From: an uncultured Rubrobacteraceae bacterium
GTDB lineage: Bacteria; Actinomycetota; Rubrobacteria; Rubrobacterales; Rubrobacteraceae
DNA: 53,901 nucleotides
NCBI GenBank assembly: GCA_902806065.1
Contig: CADCVE010000005.1
Span: forward strand, 1 to 53,901
Reading direction: 5' to 3'
Position numbers and translations under genes: made by a program. Below, in pieces: positions 40,758-49,929 of this stretch. The notes beneath the pieces are model-generated. The model was not told the DNA's origin, did not search any database, and worked only from the letters and a program-made list of their open reading frames with translations. The first letter of the stretch is position 1. Every line of letters starts with the position of its first letter.

Positions 40758-41555
40758 TCAGACCTTTTCGAGGAACTCGCGCAGGGTGGTGTTGAACTCT
40801 TCCGGGGCTTCGAGGTTCGAGAGGTGGCCGGCTTCGGAGATGATGTGGTAGTGAGAGCCGGGGATGTTCGCCGCCATCTCGCCCATGACCTCCGGGGTGG
40901 CAATGGTATCTTTTTCGCCGCTGATAACGAGCGTGGGGACGTTTATCTTCCCGAGTAGATCGGTCGAGTCGGGGCGGTCGCGCATGGCACCCAGGGCCGC
41001 GACGGCCCCGTCGGGGGAACTGTCCAGCATGATGCCGCGTACGAACTCCACGACTTTTTTGTTGTTCTTCAAGACTTCAGGGGCGAACAGACGGTCTATC
41101 TGAAGCTCCGGTATAACTTCGACGCCTTCTTCGGCAATCCGGCGGGCCATTTTGCGGCGCGTCTCTCTAACGTCCTCGTCGTCGGGGTCGGGGCGGGTGT
41201 TGGCGAGGAGGAGCGCGGAAATCCTCTCGGGGAAGAGCCTGAGACAGGCGAAGGCGACATAGCCACCCATCGAGAGGCCGCCAAGGACTACGCGGTCCAG
41301 CCCGAGCTTGTCGAGGAGCCCCAGGACTCCTTCGGCATAGTAGCGCATGTCGGGTTGCGCGCAAGGACGGGGCGAGGCGCCGAAACCCGGGTAGTCCGGG
41401 GTTATGACGCGCCGGGTGGCGGAGAACGCCTCGACCTGCGGCGCCCACATCTTCCGGTTGAGCGGGAAACCGTGGAGCAGGACCAGCGGGTCCCCGGGTC
41501 CCTCCCCGCGCTCCCCATAGGACATTAGGCCACCACTCGTACGGTACTCCGTCAT
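40758..41555 (-). CDS. Alpha/beta-fold hydrolase
   Basis: A 265-residue alpha/beta hydrolase with oxyanion stretch LVLLHGFPL, nucleophile GLSMGG (Ser95) and catalytic His244 near the C-terminus (SEAGHLSNLE). The closest pattern is the 3-oxoadipate enol-lactonase/haloperoxidase-like group. Substrate unknown. Reads away from the metallophosphoesterase operonically (79-base gap, same strand). Confidence 0.88.
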   Translation of the reverse strand: MTEYRTSGGLMSYGERGEGPGDPLVLLHGFPLNRKMWAPQVEAFSATRRVITPDYPGFGASPRPCAQPDMRYYAEGVLGLLDKLGLDRVVLGGLSMGGYVAFACLRLFPERISALLLANTRPDPDDEDVRETRRKMARRIAEEGVEVIPELQIDRLFAPEVLKNNKKVVEFVRGIMLDSSPDGAVAALGAMRDRPDSTDLLGKINVPTLVISGEKDTIATPEVMGEMAANIPGSHYHIISEAGHLSNLEAPEEFNTTLREFLEKV

Positions 41556-41671
41556 GATTGCTACCTCTTTTCGTCAAAGCCTCTTCGCGTGCTCACGTAT
41601 CCTAACAACTCCCCTACAATAAGACTGATGCGAGGATCTTCTACTCGCTCCCTCTGGTCCGGGTGACGATA

Positions 41672-42000
41672 GTGTGGGGTTGGACGTTCGTCGTGGTTCA
41701 AGATCCCTCGCCCTCTATGACGTTTTGGGCTTCCTCTTCGTCCGCTTCGCACTGGCCGCCGCTGCCCTCGCCCCCATCACGCTAGCCAGGGTGACGCCCC
41801 GGACCCTCTTTGTCGGAGGCGGCATCGTCCTCGTCCTCGCTTCCGGTTACCTGTTGCAGACTACGGCCTTGCTGTTCGCTACCTACCTGGTTAGCGTGAC
41901 TGGCAGCCCGCTAGCACCAGCTCTCTACTTCGGGGTGGCCGCGCTTATCTCCCTTGCCGCCGCCTCGAGCTCAAGGAGACCGCCGGACGACAATCCCTGA
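41672..42000 (+). pseudogene. Chimeric remnant: EamA-transporter start joined to an MFS-transporter end
   Basis: The first part encodes VWGWTFVVVQD in one frame and, after a shift, ALYDVLGFLFVRFALA and GGGIVLVLASGYLLQTTALLFA, which is the N-terminal portion of an EamA (DMT) transporter. The rest (TYLVSVTGSPLAPALYFGVAA) resembles the last two helices of an MFS permease instead. The product of 108 residues lacks most helices, so it is probably non-functional. Confidence 0.65.
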
Positions 42001-42357
42001 GAAACTAGTGAGCGCGCCATGAGCCGCGCGGATGGAGGCTGGTCAGCAAGGGGGCGAAGTCTACTATGCGGCACCACCTTTCTTTGGGAGAAGGTCGGGT
42101 ATCAGCATGGAGTTTCGGTTCCTTCCCTGTCTTTCGCAATTTAGGCTGCATAGTATGTTGGGCAGCGCAGGTTAAAGAGGCATTAGAGGGAGATTAGAGT
42201 GCTCTAATCTCCCTGGAGAATAGCGCCTGGCCGGCCACCCTGCACAGCATGATCTCAGCTACGCTCGAAGATCGTCCAGTTAAACGAGGACTCCTCCAAC
42301 AGAGGCGGTGACGATCAGCGCGAGCTCGCGGGCGAGATCGACCGACTCTCGCAGGCG
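42001..42357. other. Non-coding stretch with a palindrome
   Basis: About 350 bases without a convincing gene. It contains the palindrome at 42187-42214; the final 90 bases may be the 5' relic of the histidine kinase fragment that follows. Confidence 0.4.
42187..42214. repeat. 13-base perfect inverted repeat
   Basis: AGGGAGATTAGAG and CTCTAATCTCCCT are perfect inverted repeats separated by two bases. There is no T-run, so an operator or cruciform is at least as likely as a terminator. Confidence 0.75.
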
Positions 42358-42848
42358 GTGGCGCGAGTGACCGAGTTCGGCTTTTCGCTGGACCTGAGCC
42401 TCCCGTACACCGATGTCCGCGCCTTGCTCTACTGGGTGTTTATGCGCTTTCAGGACGAGTTTGTCGAGCGCGTCGTAAGTATAGAGCTGGAGATAACCCC
42501 AGAGGCCGACCATGCGATCGTGGACCGCCTGAAGCTGCGCGAGGTGGTGGGAGAGCCGTTACGCAACGCCCTGGCCGCGCTGCCGGAGTACGGGGGACGG
42601 TTGGGGCTGCGCTCCCGGCTCTCCAAGGATGGAATCTATCTCCTGGTCGAGGTCGCCGACGAGGGCGGCGCTGCCGAGTAGTCCTTATCGACGAGGCGTT
42701 CGACCCGACAATAGATTCAGACGATCAGCCCCGCGTCAGTCTCGCTCTGACCAGGGCTATAGTCGAGCAGCACGGCGGCTCCTTTGAGATCGACAGCGAA
42801 CCGGGAGGCGGCACTTATACTTCAGTCCGGCCCCCTCTACGTGACTGA
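42358..42848 (+). pseudogene. Histidine-kinase ATPase-domain remnant with a frameshift
   Basis: One frame covers an N-box-like part (REVVGEPLRNALAAL, LLVEVADEGG) and stops at 42681. One base shifted, the C-terminal G2-like ATPase end continues (ALTRAIVEQHGGSFEIDSEPGGGTY) and stops at 42848. No H-box or sensor domain is present. The gene is probably dead; a sequencing error cannot be excluded. Confidence 0.7.
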
Positions 42849-42908
42849 CCCGGCCGTAAAAGTCTCGGTATCTTTACTAAAGAGATCCATACCGGCTGCT
42901 CTCGAAGA

Positions 42909-42973
42909 ATGTCCCGGATAGCTTTGGGACATGTCCCGGTTACTCTATAGGACAAATGTCCTATAGAGTAACC
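42909..42973. repeat. Array of nested palindromes
   Basis: Contains ATGTCCC/GGGACAT arms (42910-42931), the palindrome GGGACATGTCCC (42926-42937) and a 17-base perfect inverted repeat (42938-42954 with 42957-42973, AA spacer). It lies 51 bases before the response-regulator gene at 43024 and may be a regulator-binding site or a former mobile-element end. Confidence 0.75.
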
Positions 42974-43023
42974 ACGCTTCGTTGGTTAGTATGTTCGGTG
43001 GTGACGCTTGTTTGAGGAGAGAG

Positions 43024-43464
43024 GTGGACAAGATAATACTGCTGATCGAGGATAACAGAGACGACGAGGCACTTACCCGTCGGGCCTTGAAGAAGAATAA
43101 CATCGGCAACGAGGTCGTCGTCGCCCGCGATGGGGCGGAGGCTCTCGACTTCCTCTTTGGCATGGGGTCGCACGCGGAGCGGGACCTGAGCTATATGCCG
43201 CACCTGGTGCTGCTAGACCTCAAGCTCCCGAAGGTAGGCGGGATCGAGGTTCTACGGCGGATGCGCGCCGACGAGCGAACGAAGCTCCTTCCGGTGGTGA
43301 TCCTCACCTCCTCCAAAGAGCAGCAAGACCTCATGAACGGCTACGGCTACGGGGCGAACAGCTATATCCGTAAGCCGGTGGACTTCGCCCAGTTCATCGA
43401 AGCGGTGCGACAGCTCGGCCTCTATTGGCTGGTCCTGAACGAGACGCCTCAGACCGGAGCCTAG
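43024..43464 (+). CDS. Single-domain response regulator (Rcp1/CheY-like)
   Basis: A 146-residue receiver protein with phospho-acceptor Asp65 (VLLDLKLP), the conserved Thr/Ser (LTSS) and Lys (RKPVDF). No output domain. The long insertion typical of Rcp1-like regulators from phytochrome systems (FGMGSHAERD) is present. GTG 43024, with GAGGAG upstream; an upstream GTG at 42982 is in frame. It is followed by a CHASE-domain kinase 7 bases later, its likely phosphodonor. Confidence 0.9.
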   Translation: MDKIILLIEDNRDDEALTRRALKKNNIGNEVVVARDGAEALDFLFGMGSHAERDLSYMPHLVLLDLKLPKVGGIEVLRRMRADERTKLLPVVILTSSKEQQDLMNGYGYGANSYIRKPVDFAQFIEAVRQLGLYWLVLNETPQTGA

Positions 43465-43471
43465 AAGAGCC

Positions 43472-45382
43472 GTGCGGTACGCAAGGCCCGTCTTCGAGCA
43501 CCTCAAGCGCGCGGCGGCGGCGTATGCCGTCCTGCTGTTTGCCCTGATGCTCACGTTCCTGGCCTACGATTACGTGCGCCGGAACGTCTCGGAGGTCGCG
43601 GAGGATCGGTTCGACGAGACCGTGCGGACGGCGCACGACGTAATAGAGGGCCAGATGAACTCCTACGTAGATGCCATGCTCGGCGCTCGCGCTCTCTTCT
43701 ACGCCTCGCGGTCGGTCAATAGAGAAGAGTGGCGTGGCTACGCAAGCGGCATGGACCTGGAGGACCGTTACGAGGGCATGCAGATACTCGGCTACGCTGA
43801 GCGTGTCGAGCCCGAGGAGATGAGCGCATTCGAGGAACGCCTCGCGAGTACGTTCGAGGACGAAGAGCCTCGCAACGGCCTCGACGTGCGGCCCGGCGGC
43901 GAGAGAAGTGAGTACTTCCCGTTGACGTACCTCGAGCCGTTGGACGAGGCCAACCGTGTATTGATCGGCTACGACGCATATACGAAGCCTACCCACCGCA
44001 CCGCCATGGACCAGGCGCGGGATACGGGGAGACCAGAGGCTACAGGCAGGACGTTTGTGTTCTCCAGCCCACCCGAGGGCTCCAGGTCAGACCTTGCCCT
44101 CGAGCCCGGGCTCGTCGTGTACCTGCCGGTCTATAGAAAGGGCGAGCCCACAGAGACCGTCGCCGAGCGCCAGGACGCCCTCGAAGGGTTCGTTACCTGC
44201 TACCTGACCGCGGAGGAACTCCTGCGGGGCATCTTCGAGGAGCCATACGAGCCTTCGATAGACTTCGAGGTCTACGACGACGGAGGGTTTACCCCTAGAA
44301 ACCTCCTCTACGACGACGACGGCGTCCTACGTGCCGGAGAGGCCCAGGCTCCGCTGACCACTATAGGCGCGATCGGTGAGTCGATCGCGCCTATAGGAGC
44401 GTCCAAAGGTCCCCCGGACCTCAAGTATGCTGATGAGCTCGACGCGGCGGGGAGAGAGTGGTCAGTGTACTTCGAGGCACTACCGGAGTTTCAGACGGAT
44501 GGCGAGAGCCACCTTCCACTCTTCGTTTTCCTAAGTGGACTCGCCGCGAGCCTTGCGCTCTTTGCCATAACCTTCCTGCTGGTACGCAGCCGCGTGCGCG
44601 CCGAAAGGGCCAGTGAGGACCTCGAACACGCCAACCGCGAGCTGGAGGCGACCAACAGCGAGCTAGAGGCATTCTCCTACTCCGTCTCACACGACTTGAG
44701 GGCACCACTGAGAAGTATAGACGGCTTCTCCCAGATCATCCTCGAAGACTACGCCGACGACTTCGATGAGGAGGGCAAAGACTACCTGGGCCGGGTGCGG
44801 GCCGCCAGCCAGCGCATGGGCCGTCTGATAGACGACCTTTTGGGACTCTCGCGCGTGACGCGAGGCAACATGGAGCGCAGGCGCGTGGACCTGAACGCTC
44901 TGGCCATGGAGGTCGCCGGGGAGCTGCGGGAGGCGAAGCCGGAACGAAAGGTCGAGTTCTCTGCCCAGAAAGGGCTAGAAGTCTGGGGAGACTCAAAGCT
45001 CTTGAGGGTGGCGCTGGTGAACCTCATTGGCAACGCCTGGAAGTTCACCGAGAAGGAGCCCGAAGCTAAAATAGAGTTTGGCCAGGACGAGGATCTTTCG
45101 TGGAGGGGTCACGTGTCGGTCTACTATGTGCGCGACAATGGGGCTGGCTTCGAGATGGCTTACGCTGATAAGCTCTTCGGCGCCTTCCAGCGGCTGCACG
45201 GGGAGGACGAATTCGAGGGCACGGGCATAGGGCTCGCGACGGTCCAGCGCGTCGTCCACCGCCACGGCGGCAGGATCTGGGCCGAGGGCCAGGTGGGCCG
45301 CGGGGCGACCTTTTACTTCACCCTGCAGCCCGGACTCAGGCTCGATCCCAAGCGGCCGCAAGAGGAGGCTATGTCGAAGTGA
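43472..45382 (+). CDS. CHASE-domain sensor histidine kinase
   Basis: A 636-residue kinase: N-terminal membrane helix (about residues 15-33), extracellular CHASE-like sensor, second membrane helix (LPLFVFLSGLAASLALF), short coiled coil, HisKA with His407 (SVSHDLRAP) and HATPase with N, G1 and G2 boxes (NLIGNAWKF, RDNGAGF, GTGIGLA). It senses an unknown extracellular ligand. A perfect 15-base inverted repeat lies inside the CHASE-to-membrane part. Operon with the flanking regulators; stop overlaps the next gene. Confidence 0.92.
   Translation: MRYARPVFEHLKRAAAAYAVLLFALMLTFLAYDYVRRNVSEVAEDRFDETVRTAHDVIEGQMNSYVDAMLGARALFYASRSVNREEWRGYASGMDLEDRYEGMQILGYAERVEPEEMSAFEERLASTFEDEEPRNGLDVRPGGERSEYFPLTYLEPLDEANRVLIGYDAYTKPTHRTAMDQARDTGRPEATGRTFVFSSPPEGSRSDLALEPGLVVYLPVYRKGEPTETVAERQDALEGFVTCYLTAEELLRGIFEEPYEPSIDFEVYDDGGFTPRNLLYDDDGVLRAGEAQAPLTTIGAIGESIAPIGASKGPPDLKYADELDAAGREWSVYFEALPEFQTDGESHLPLFVFLSGLAASLALFAITFLLVRSRVRAERASEDLEHANRELEATNSELEAFSYSVSHDLRAPLRSIDGFSQIILEDYADDFDEEGKDYLGRVRAASQRMGRLIDDLLGLSRVTRGNMERRRVDLNALAMEVAGELREAKPERKVEFSAQKGLEVWGDSKLLRVALVNLIGNAWKFTEKEPEAKIEFGQDEDLSWRGHVSVYYVRDNGAGFEMAYADKLFGAFQRLHGEDEFEGTGIGLATVQRVVHRHGGRIWAEGQVGRGATFYFTLQPGLRLDPKRPQEEAMSK
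44361..44396. repeat. 15-base perfect inverted repeat inside the kinase gene
   Basis: CTATAGGCGCGATCG (44361-44375) pairs perfectly with 44382-44396 around GTGAGT. In frame it encodes TIGAIGESIAPIGAS, a segment that looks inserted compared with its surroundings. Confidence 0.85.
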
Positions 45383-47505
45383 CCACACAAGACCACATAT
45401 CTCGTGCTTCCTCGAGCGTCTCGCGTAGAGCAAAGGACGTGGCGGGGGTCGCGACTCTGCGGGTGCTCATGGTGGAAGACTCCGCCGATGACGCCCTTTT
45501 CATGCTGCGCGAGCTCAAGCGTGGAGGATACAAGGTCCTGCACGAGCGGGTGGACACCGCGGAGGGCATGAAGGCCGCTCTAGAGAAACAGGTCTGGGAC
45601 GTAGTCGTTTCGGATCATGCCATGCCATCCTTCAGCGCGCCCGCGGCGCTGGAGCTACTGAAGGAGAATGGATGGCTGGATCTCCCGTTCATCATCGTCT
45701 CTGGACACATCGGCGAGGACGCAGCGGTTAGGGCCATGAAGGCCGGTGCCCACGACTTTATCGCCAAAGATAGCCTTGCCCGGCTCGTCCCCGCCATCGA
45801 GCGGGCCTTGCGCGACGCCGAGGAGCGCCGGCAGCGCCGGCAGGTCCAGGACGCGCTCAGGCTGGCGGAGGAGAAATACCGGGGCATCTTCGAGAACGCG
45901 GTGGAGGGGATCTTCCAGACCACGGCCGGCGGGAAACTCGTGACGGCGAACCCGATGATGGCGCGTATCTTCGGCTACGAATCCCCGGAGGAAATGATAG
46001 AGGCCATCCGGGACCTCAAGGAGCAACTGTATGTCGAGCCCATGCGGCGGGCCGAGTTTGTCCGACGCATGCGCCAGGATGGCAGGGTTTTGGATTTCGA
46101 GACCCAGTTCTACCGCAAGGACGGCGCCGTCATCTGGACCTCCACGAACGCCCGCGCCGTACGTGGCGACTCCGGTGAGATAGTGGGCTTCGAGGGCTCG
46201 GTGGAGGACATCACGGATCGCAAGAGGGCCGAGTCAAAGCTGCGGCGAAGCCTGGACCGGCTCGTAGCGCTGCACGAAGCGGGCAGCCTGCTCGGCTCGA
46301 CGCTGGAGCCCGAGGAGATAGCCACGCGCCTGCTGGAGATCATGCGCCGCATCTCCGGACTTACGGCAGCGGTAATCTCCTTGCATAAGGCTGGACATCT
46401 ACATGTCTGGCGATCCGTGGGTCTGGAGAACTTGAAACCGAAAACGCGCTACTCGCCGGAGGTGAGGGAGGCCCAAGAGGACGTTATGAAGAGCGAGAAG
46501 TCCCGCGCCTTCCTGCTGGACGACCGGAGAGACGGGGAAGGTGAGTCGACGGCGGGACTATGCATGCCCTTGCGGGTGCGGGAGCGCACGATCGGGGTCC
46601 TCGAGGCGTATGGCCCAGAGGTGCTGGCGGAGAGAGATACTGTGGAGATCCTGGAGAACCTGACTAACCAGGCCGCGAGCGCGTTCGAGAACGCCCAGCT
46701 CTACGGAGAGCTCGCCAAACGTGAGAAGAGGTTGCAGGAGCTTGTTGGCAAGGTCCTGGTCGCCCAGGAAGAGGAGCGGCGCAGGGTATCGTACGACGTA
46801 CACGACGGCCTGGCACAGGTGGCCGCCGCGGCCTACCAGCACTTGCAGGTCTTCGCCCAGTACAACACGCCATCCTCGGAAGAAGGCCGCGAGGACCTGG
46901 AGCGAGTCTCGGGGCTCGTTCGCCAGACCGTTGGGGAGGCACGTCGGATCATCGCGAACCTCAGGCCAACCGCTCTGGACGACTTCGGGCTCAAAAGCGC
47001 GGTGCGCCTCCACCTCGATACCTTGCGAGCCGATGGGTGGGATATCAGCTACAAAGCCGACATAGGCAACGAGCGGCTCCCGGCCGTCACGGAGACGGCC
47101 ATCTTCCGGGTTATTCAGGAAGCCTTGAACAACGTCGGCAAGCACGCGGGTTCCAGGAGGGTAGACCTCTCGCTCGAACGGCTCCCGGTGGGGCCGCTAG
47201 CGCCGGGTGAGAGGCCCAGGATACGGCTCACCGTGCGGGACTATGGAAGGGGCTTCGTGGTCGAGTCGCCGGAGAACCGCGGGGCTCCGAGCGGTCCCGG
47301 CGAACGGGTAGGCATGACGGGCATGCGCGAGAGGATAGCGCTGCTCGGCGGTGACTTCCGGGTTGCGAGCCGTCCCGGCGAGGGCACCCTTGTAGTCGCC
47401 GAGGTCCCCTTGCTCGAAGGACCAGTCGGGGGAATCGCCGAAGACGTAACCGGTCAGGCGGCCGACCATTTCGTCAGCGATCCGTTCGGCGATGGGCTGG
47501 AGTAG
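45379..47505 (+). CDS. REC-PAS-GAF sensor histidine kinase (NarX/DegS-type)
   Basis: A 708-residue hybrid. N-terminal receiver with Asp79 (VVSDHAMPS), PAS domain (residues about 170-290), GAF domain (about 300-440), then HisKA_3 with His475 (SYDVHDGLAQ) and HATPase (EALNNVGKH, RDYGRGF, GMTGMRERI). Such kinases pair with NarL-type regulators, and one follows 2 bases later. GTG 45379 overlaps the previous gene by 4 bases (AGTGA). Confidence 0.92.
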   Translation: MTTQDHISRASSSVSRRAKDVAGVATLRVLMVEDSADDALFMLRELKRGGYKVLHERVDTAEGMKAALEKQVWDVVVSDHAMPSFSAPAALELLKENGWLDLPFIIVSGHIGEDAAVRAMKAGAHDFIAKDSLARLVPAIERALRDAEERRQRRQVQDALRLAEEKYRGIFENAVEGIFQTTAGGKLVTANPMMARIFGYESPEEMIEAIRDLKEQLYVEPMRRAEFVRRMRQDGRVLDFETQFYRKDGAVIWTSTNARAVRGDSGEIVGFEGSVEDITDRKRAESKLRRSLDRLVALHEAGSLLGSTLEPEEIATRLLEIMRRISGLTAAVISLHKAGHLHVWRSVGLENLKPKTRYSPEVREAQEDVMKSEKSRAFLLDDRRDGEGESTAGLCMPLRVRERTIGVLEAYGPEVLAERDTVEILENLTNQAASAFENAQLYGELAKREKRLQELVGKVLVAQEEERRRVSYDVHDGLAQVAAAAYQHLQVFAQYNTPSSEEGREDLERVSGLVRQTVGEARRIIANLRPTALDDFGLKSAVRLHLDTLRADGWDISYKADIGNERLPAVTETAIFRVIQEALNNVGKHAGSRRVDLSLERLPVGPLAPGERPRIRLTVRDYGRGFVVESPENRGAPSGPGERVGMTGMRERIALLGGDFRVASRPGEGTLVVAEVPLLEGPVGGIAEDVTGQAADHFVSDPFGDGLE

Positions 47506-47506
47506 G

Positions 47507-47950
47507 ATGCGGATGGACAACGAGGAGGGCGGTTCTTCAGTACGGCTCCTGATCGCTGACGACCACGCGCTAGTGCGGAGTGGTCTCCGTAGCCTGCTAA
47601 AGAGGGAGCCGGGCTTCGAGATAGCCGGAGAGGCCGAGGACGGGCGCGAGGCGGTCGAGCTGTGCCGGGATTTGAGGCCGGATCTCGTTCTTATGGATAT
47701 GAGGATGCCGAGGATGGACGGCCTGGAGGCGACCCGTGCCATAAAGCGCGAGCACCCGGAGACCAAAATCCTCATGGTAACCATGCACGACGACCAGGAC
47801 TACATGCTGGAGGCCGTCAAAGCCGGCGCCGCCGGCTACGTGCTTAAAGACGCCCCCCGCGAAGAGTTGATCGCCGCCGTGTGGCGCGTGATATACGGCA
47901 GGTCCCCAGATTCCCAGGACTCCCCATCCGATTACAAGATGCCCAGCTAA
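47507..47950 (+). CDS. NarL-type receiver protein lacking the DNA-binding domain
   Basis: A 147-residue receiver with Asp64 (VLMDMRMPRMDG), the conserved Thr/Ser position (MVTMHD), Lys (YVLKDAP) and a switch region. The C-terminal LuxR HTH expected for NarL proteins is absent; the frame ends after a short non-homologous tail and nothing downstream resembles an HTH. Start ATG 47507 or 47513. It is probably a 3'-truncated regulator or a phosphate sink. Confidence 0.85.
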   Translation: MRMDNEEGGSSVRLLIADDHALVRSGLRSLLKREPGFEIAGEAEDGREAVELCRDLRPDLVLMDMRMPRMDGLEATRAIKREHPETKILMVTMHDDQDYMLEAVKAGAAGYVLKDAPREELIAAVWRVIYGRSPDSQDSPSDYKMPS

Positions 47951-48265
47951 CCTCAAAAAGCGGTAGCCCACACCTATCTGAGCGCTCGTCACCGGCGAGG
48001 CCAGATATCCGTCACGGACAAAAGCGTCTCGCCGAGGAGAAGTCTCCGCCGCCAGAGATCAGGCGAAAAGACCGCTACTGATCTCCTCCCGATTTGGAGA
48101 GGCGAGACTCCGGCCTCGCCCAATTACTAGCTATGTCCTGAACTCCAACGATGCTGCTTCTTGGCGATTGCGGCGGCTTTTTACGGAGTCGCCAGGAGAC
48201 TTGCTTCGGTTGTGAAACAGCTATCAGATCTAAGACGTAACAACTACGTTCGAAGAGGATGCATT
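47951..48265. other. Intergenic region after the signalling operon
   Basis: About 315 bases with no gene. I could not find the missing LuxR HTH in any frame. Some short inverted repeats (for example GGCGAG with CTCGCC near 48101-48119) are present. Confidence 0.5.
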
Positions 48266-48297
48266 GAGAGGCCCCACATCGAAATATGGGGCCTCTC
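48266..48297 (-). terminator. Terminator hairpin after the ActP-like gene
   Basis: GAGAGGCCCCA and TGGGGCCTCTC pair (11 base pairs) around a 10-base loop, 42 bases past the minus-strand stop. It may work in both directions between the signalling operon and the transporter operon. Confidence 0.65.
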
Positions 48298-48338
48298 CTT
48301 CGGAGCGCGCTCCGGTTGTGTTGGAGCCCTCTTCTTGG

Positions 48339-49928
48339 CTAGTGGCCCGTTGGCCTCTGGACCGTCTCCTGGTCGATGTCTTCTGGTCTGAGACCGGTGA
48401 GGGAGCGGACGTAGATCTCGTCATAGTCGATCTGCAGGCCTTGCTCGCGCTCCCTCTCGGCTCCGCGGCCGCCCAGGACGGTACCGAGATAGCACGCCAG
48501 GAAGCCCAAGGGCACCGAGATCAGAGCCGGACTTCCTCTTTCGAACGGGAAAATCGCCGCTTCGCCTAATACTAGTGGGCTCAGGATCACGAGCCCGACG
48601 GAGGAGACGAGACCGACGATCATGCCAGCGACGGCCCCGGTCGAGTTGAACCTCCTCCAGAAGATCGTCAGCAGTATGACGGGAACGTTTGCGCTGGCCG
48701 CGACCGCAAAAGCCAGAGCCACGAGAAAGGCAACGTTCGCGCCCTGCAGGGGCAATGCCAGAACTATCGCCGCTACCGAGATGCCGATGGCCGCAATGCG
48801 AGCGGCCCTGAACTGCTCGCTATCGCTAGCCTCGCCGTTGCGGATGACATTAGTGTAGAAGTCGTGGGCAAAGGCGCTGGAGGCGGCGAGCACGAGCCCT
48901 GATACGACGGCGATGATGGTGGCGAAGGCGACCGCCGAGACGAAGGCGAACAAGATGGGGCCACCGAGCGTGGATGCAAGCTGCGGAGCAGCCAGGTTGC
49001 CCTCGGGGCTTGCCGCCCTGATGGCGTCCTGCCCGACAAAAAGAGCCGCGCCATAGCCTAGGACTGGCGTTATCAAGTAGAACAAGCCGATGATCCAGGT
49101 CGACCAGACGATTGAGGAGCGGGCTGTCTTGGCATCCGGTACGGTGAGGAAGCGTATCAGGATGTGTGGAAGGCCCGCCGTACCCAGAACGAGGGCGATG
49201 TTTAGCGAGATCACGTCGAGGCTCGCCGTTATGCTGCTCGGCGCGGGCGGGTGGAGCGCCGTGGAGCCGATCTCACTCTCGACTGCGTTGAACAGGGCAA
49301 ACGGGTTGAAGCTGTAGTTGGCAAGCACGATGAGCACGAGGACTACGGAGCCGGCGATGAGCAGAACGGCCTTGATGATCTGGATATAGGTCGTCGCTAC
49401 CATACCGCCCACCACGATGTAGATGGTCATGAGGATTCCTATGCCAATGACCGAGTACGCGTACGGGATGCCGAGTAAGAGCTGGATCAAGGCTCCGGCT
49501 CCAACCAACTGGGCGATCATGTAGAACATGCTTATGGCGATCGTGCTGACGGCTGCCGCCGAGCGTATGCTGCTCATGTTAAACCTGGCCGTAAGCATGT
49601 CGGCCAGGGTGTACTTGCCGAGGTTCCTCAACGGCTCCGCCACGAGCAGGAGCACCACGAGGAACGCTACCAGAAACCCTATCGAGAGATAGAAACCCGC
49701 GAAACCTTGTAGGGCGATGGCTCCCGCTATCCCGAGGAAGGAGGCCGCCGAGAGATAGTCGCCGGCAATGGCGAGGCCGTTCTGCCAGCCCTTGATCTTG
49801 CCGCCCGCCACGTAGTGGTCGCTGGTGGACTTGTTCTGCATGGACGCATAAGCGGTGATGCCGAGCGTCAGCAAGATGATCAGGACAAAGAAGATTATAG
49901 CTGTGGCGTAGTCACTTAATCCGAACAC
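48339..49928 (-). CDS. Sodium:solute symporter, ActP-like acetate permease
   Basis: A 529-residue SSS-family symporter with many membrane helices. Features: AGGKIKGWQNGLAIAGDYLSAASFLG, then GLVLAASSAFAHDFYTNV, typical for ActP/cation-acetate symporters. GTG 49928 starts 1 base after the DUF485 stop. ActP takes up short carboxylates such as acetate. The DUF485 gene directly upstream is the standard partner. Confidence 0.88.
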   Translation of the reverse strand: MFGLSDYATAIIFFVLIILLTLGITAYASMQNKSTSDHYVAGGKIKGWQNGLAIAGDYLSAASFLGIAGAIALQGFAGFYLSIGFLVAFLVVLLLVAEPLRNLGKYTLADMLTARFNMSSIRSAAAVSTIAISMFYMIAQLVGAGALIQLLLGIPYAYSVIGIGILMTIYIVVGGMVATTYIQIIKAVLLIAGSVVLVLIVLANYSFNPFALFNAVESEIGSTALHPPAPSSITASLDVISLNIALVLGTAGLPHILIRFLTVPDAKTARSSIVWSTWIIGLFYLITPVLGYGAALFVGQDAIRAASPEGNLAAPQLASTLGGPILFAFVSAVAFATIIAVVSGLVLAASSAFAHDFYTNVIRNGEASDSEQFRAARIAAIGISVAAIVLALPLQGANVAFLVALAFAVAASANVPVILLTIFWRRFNSTGAVAGMIVGLVSSVGLVILSPLVLGEAAIFPFERGSPALISVPLGFLACYLGTVLGGRGAEREREQGLQIDYDEIYVRSLTGLRPEDIDQETVQRPTGH

Positions 49929-49929
49929 G

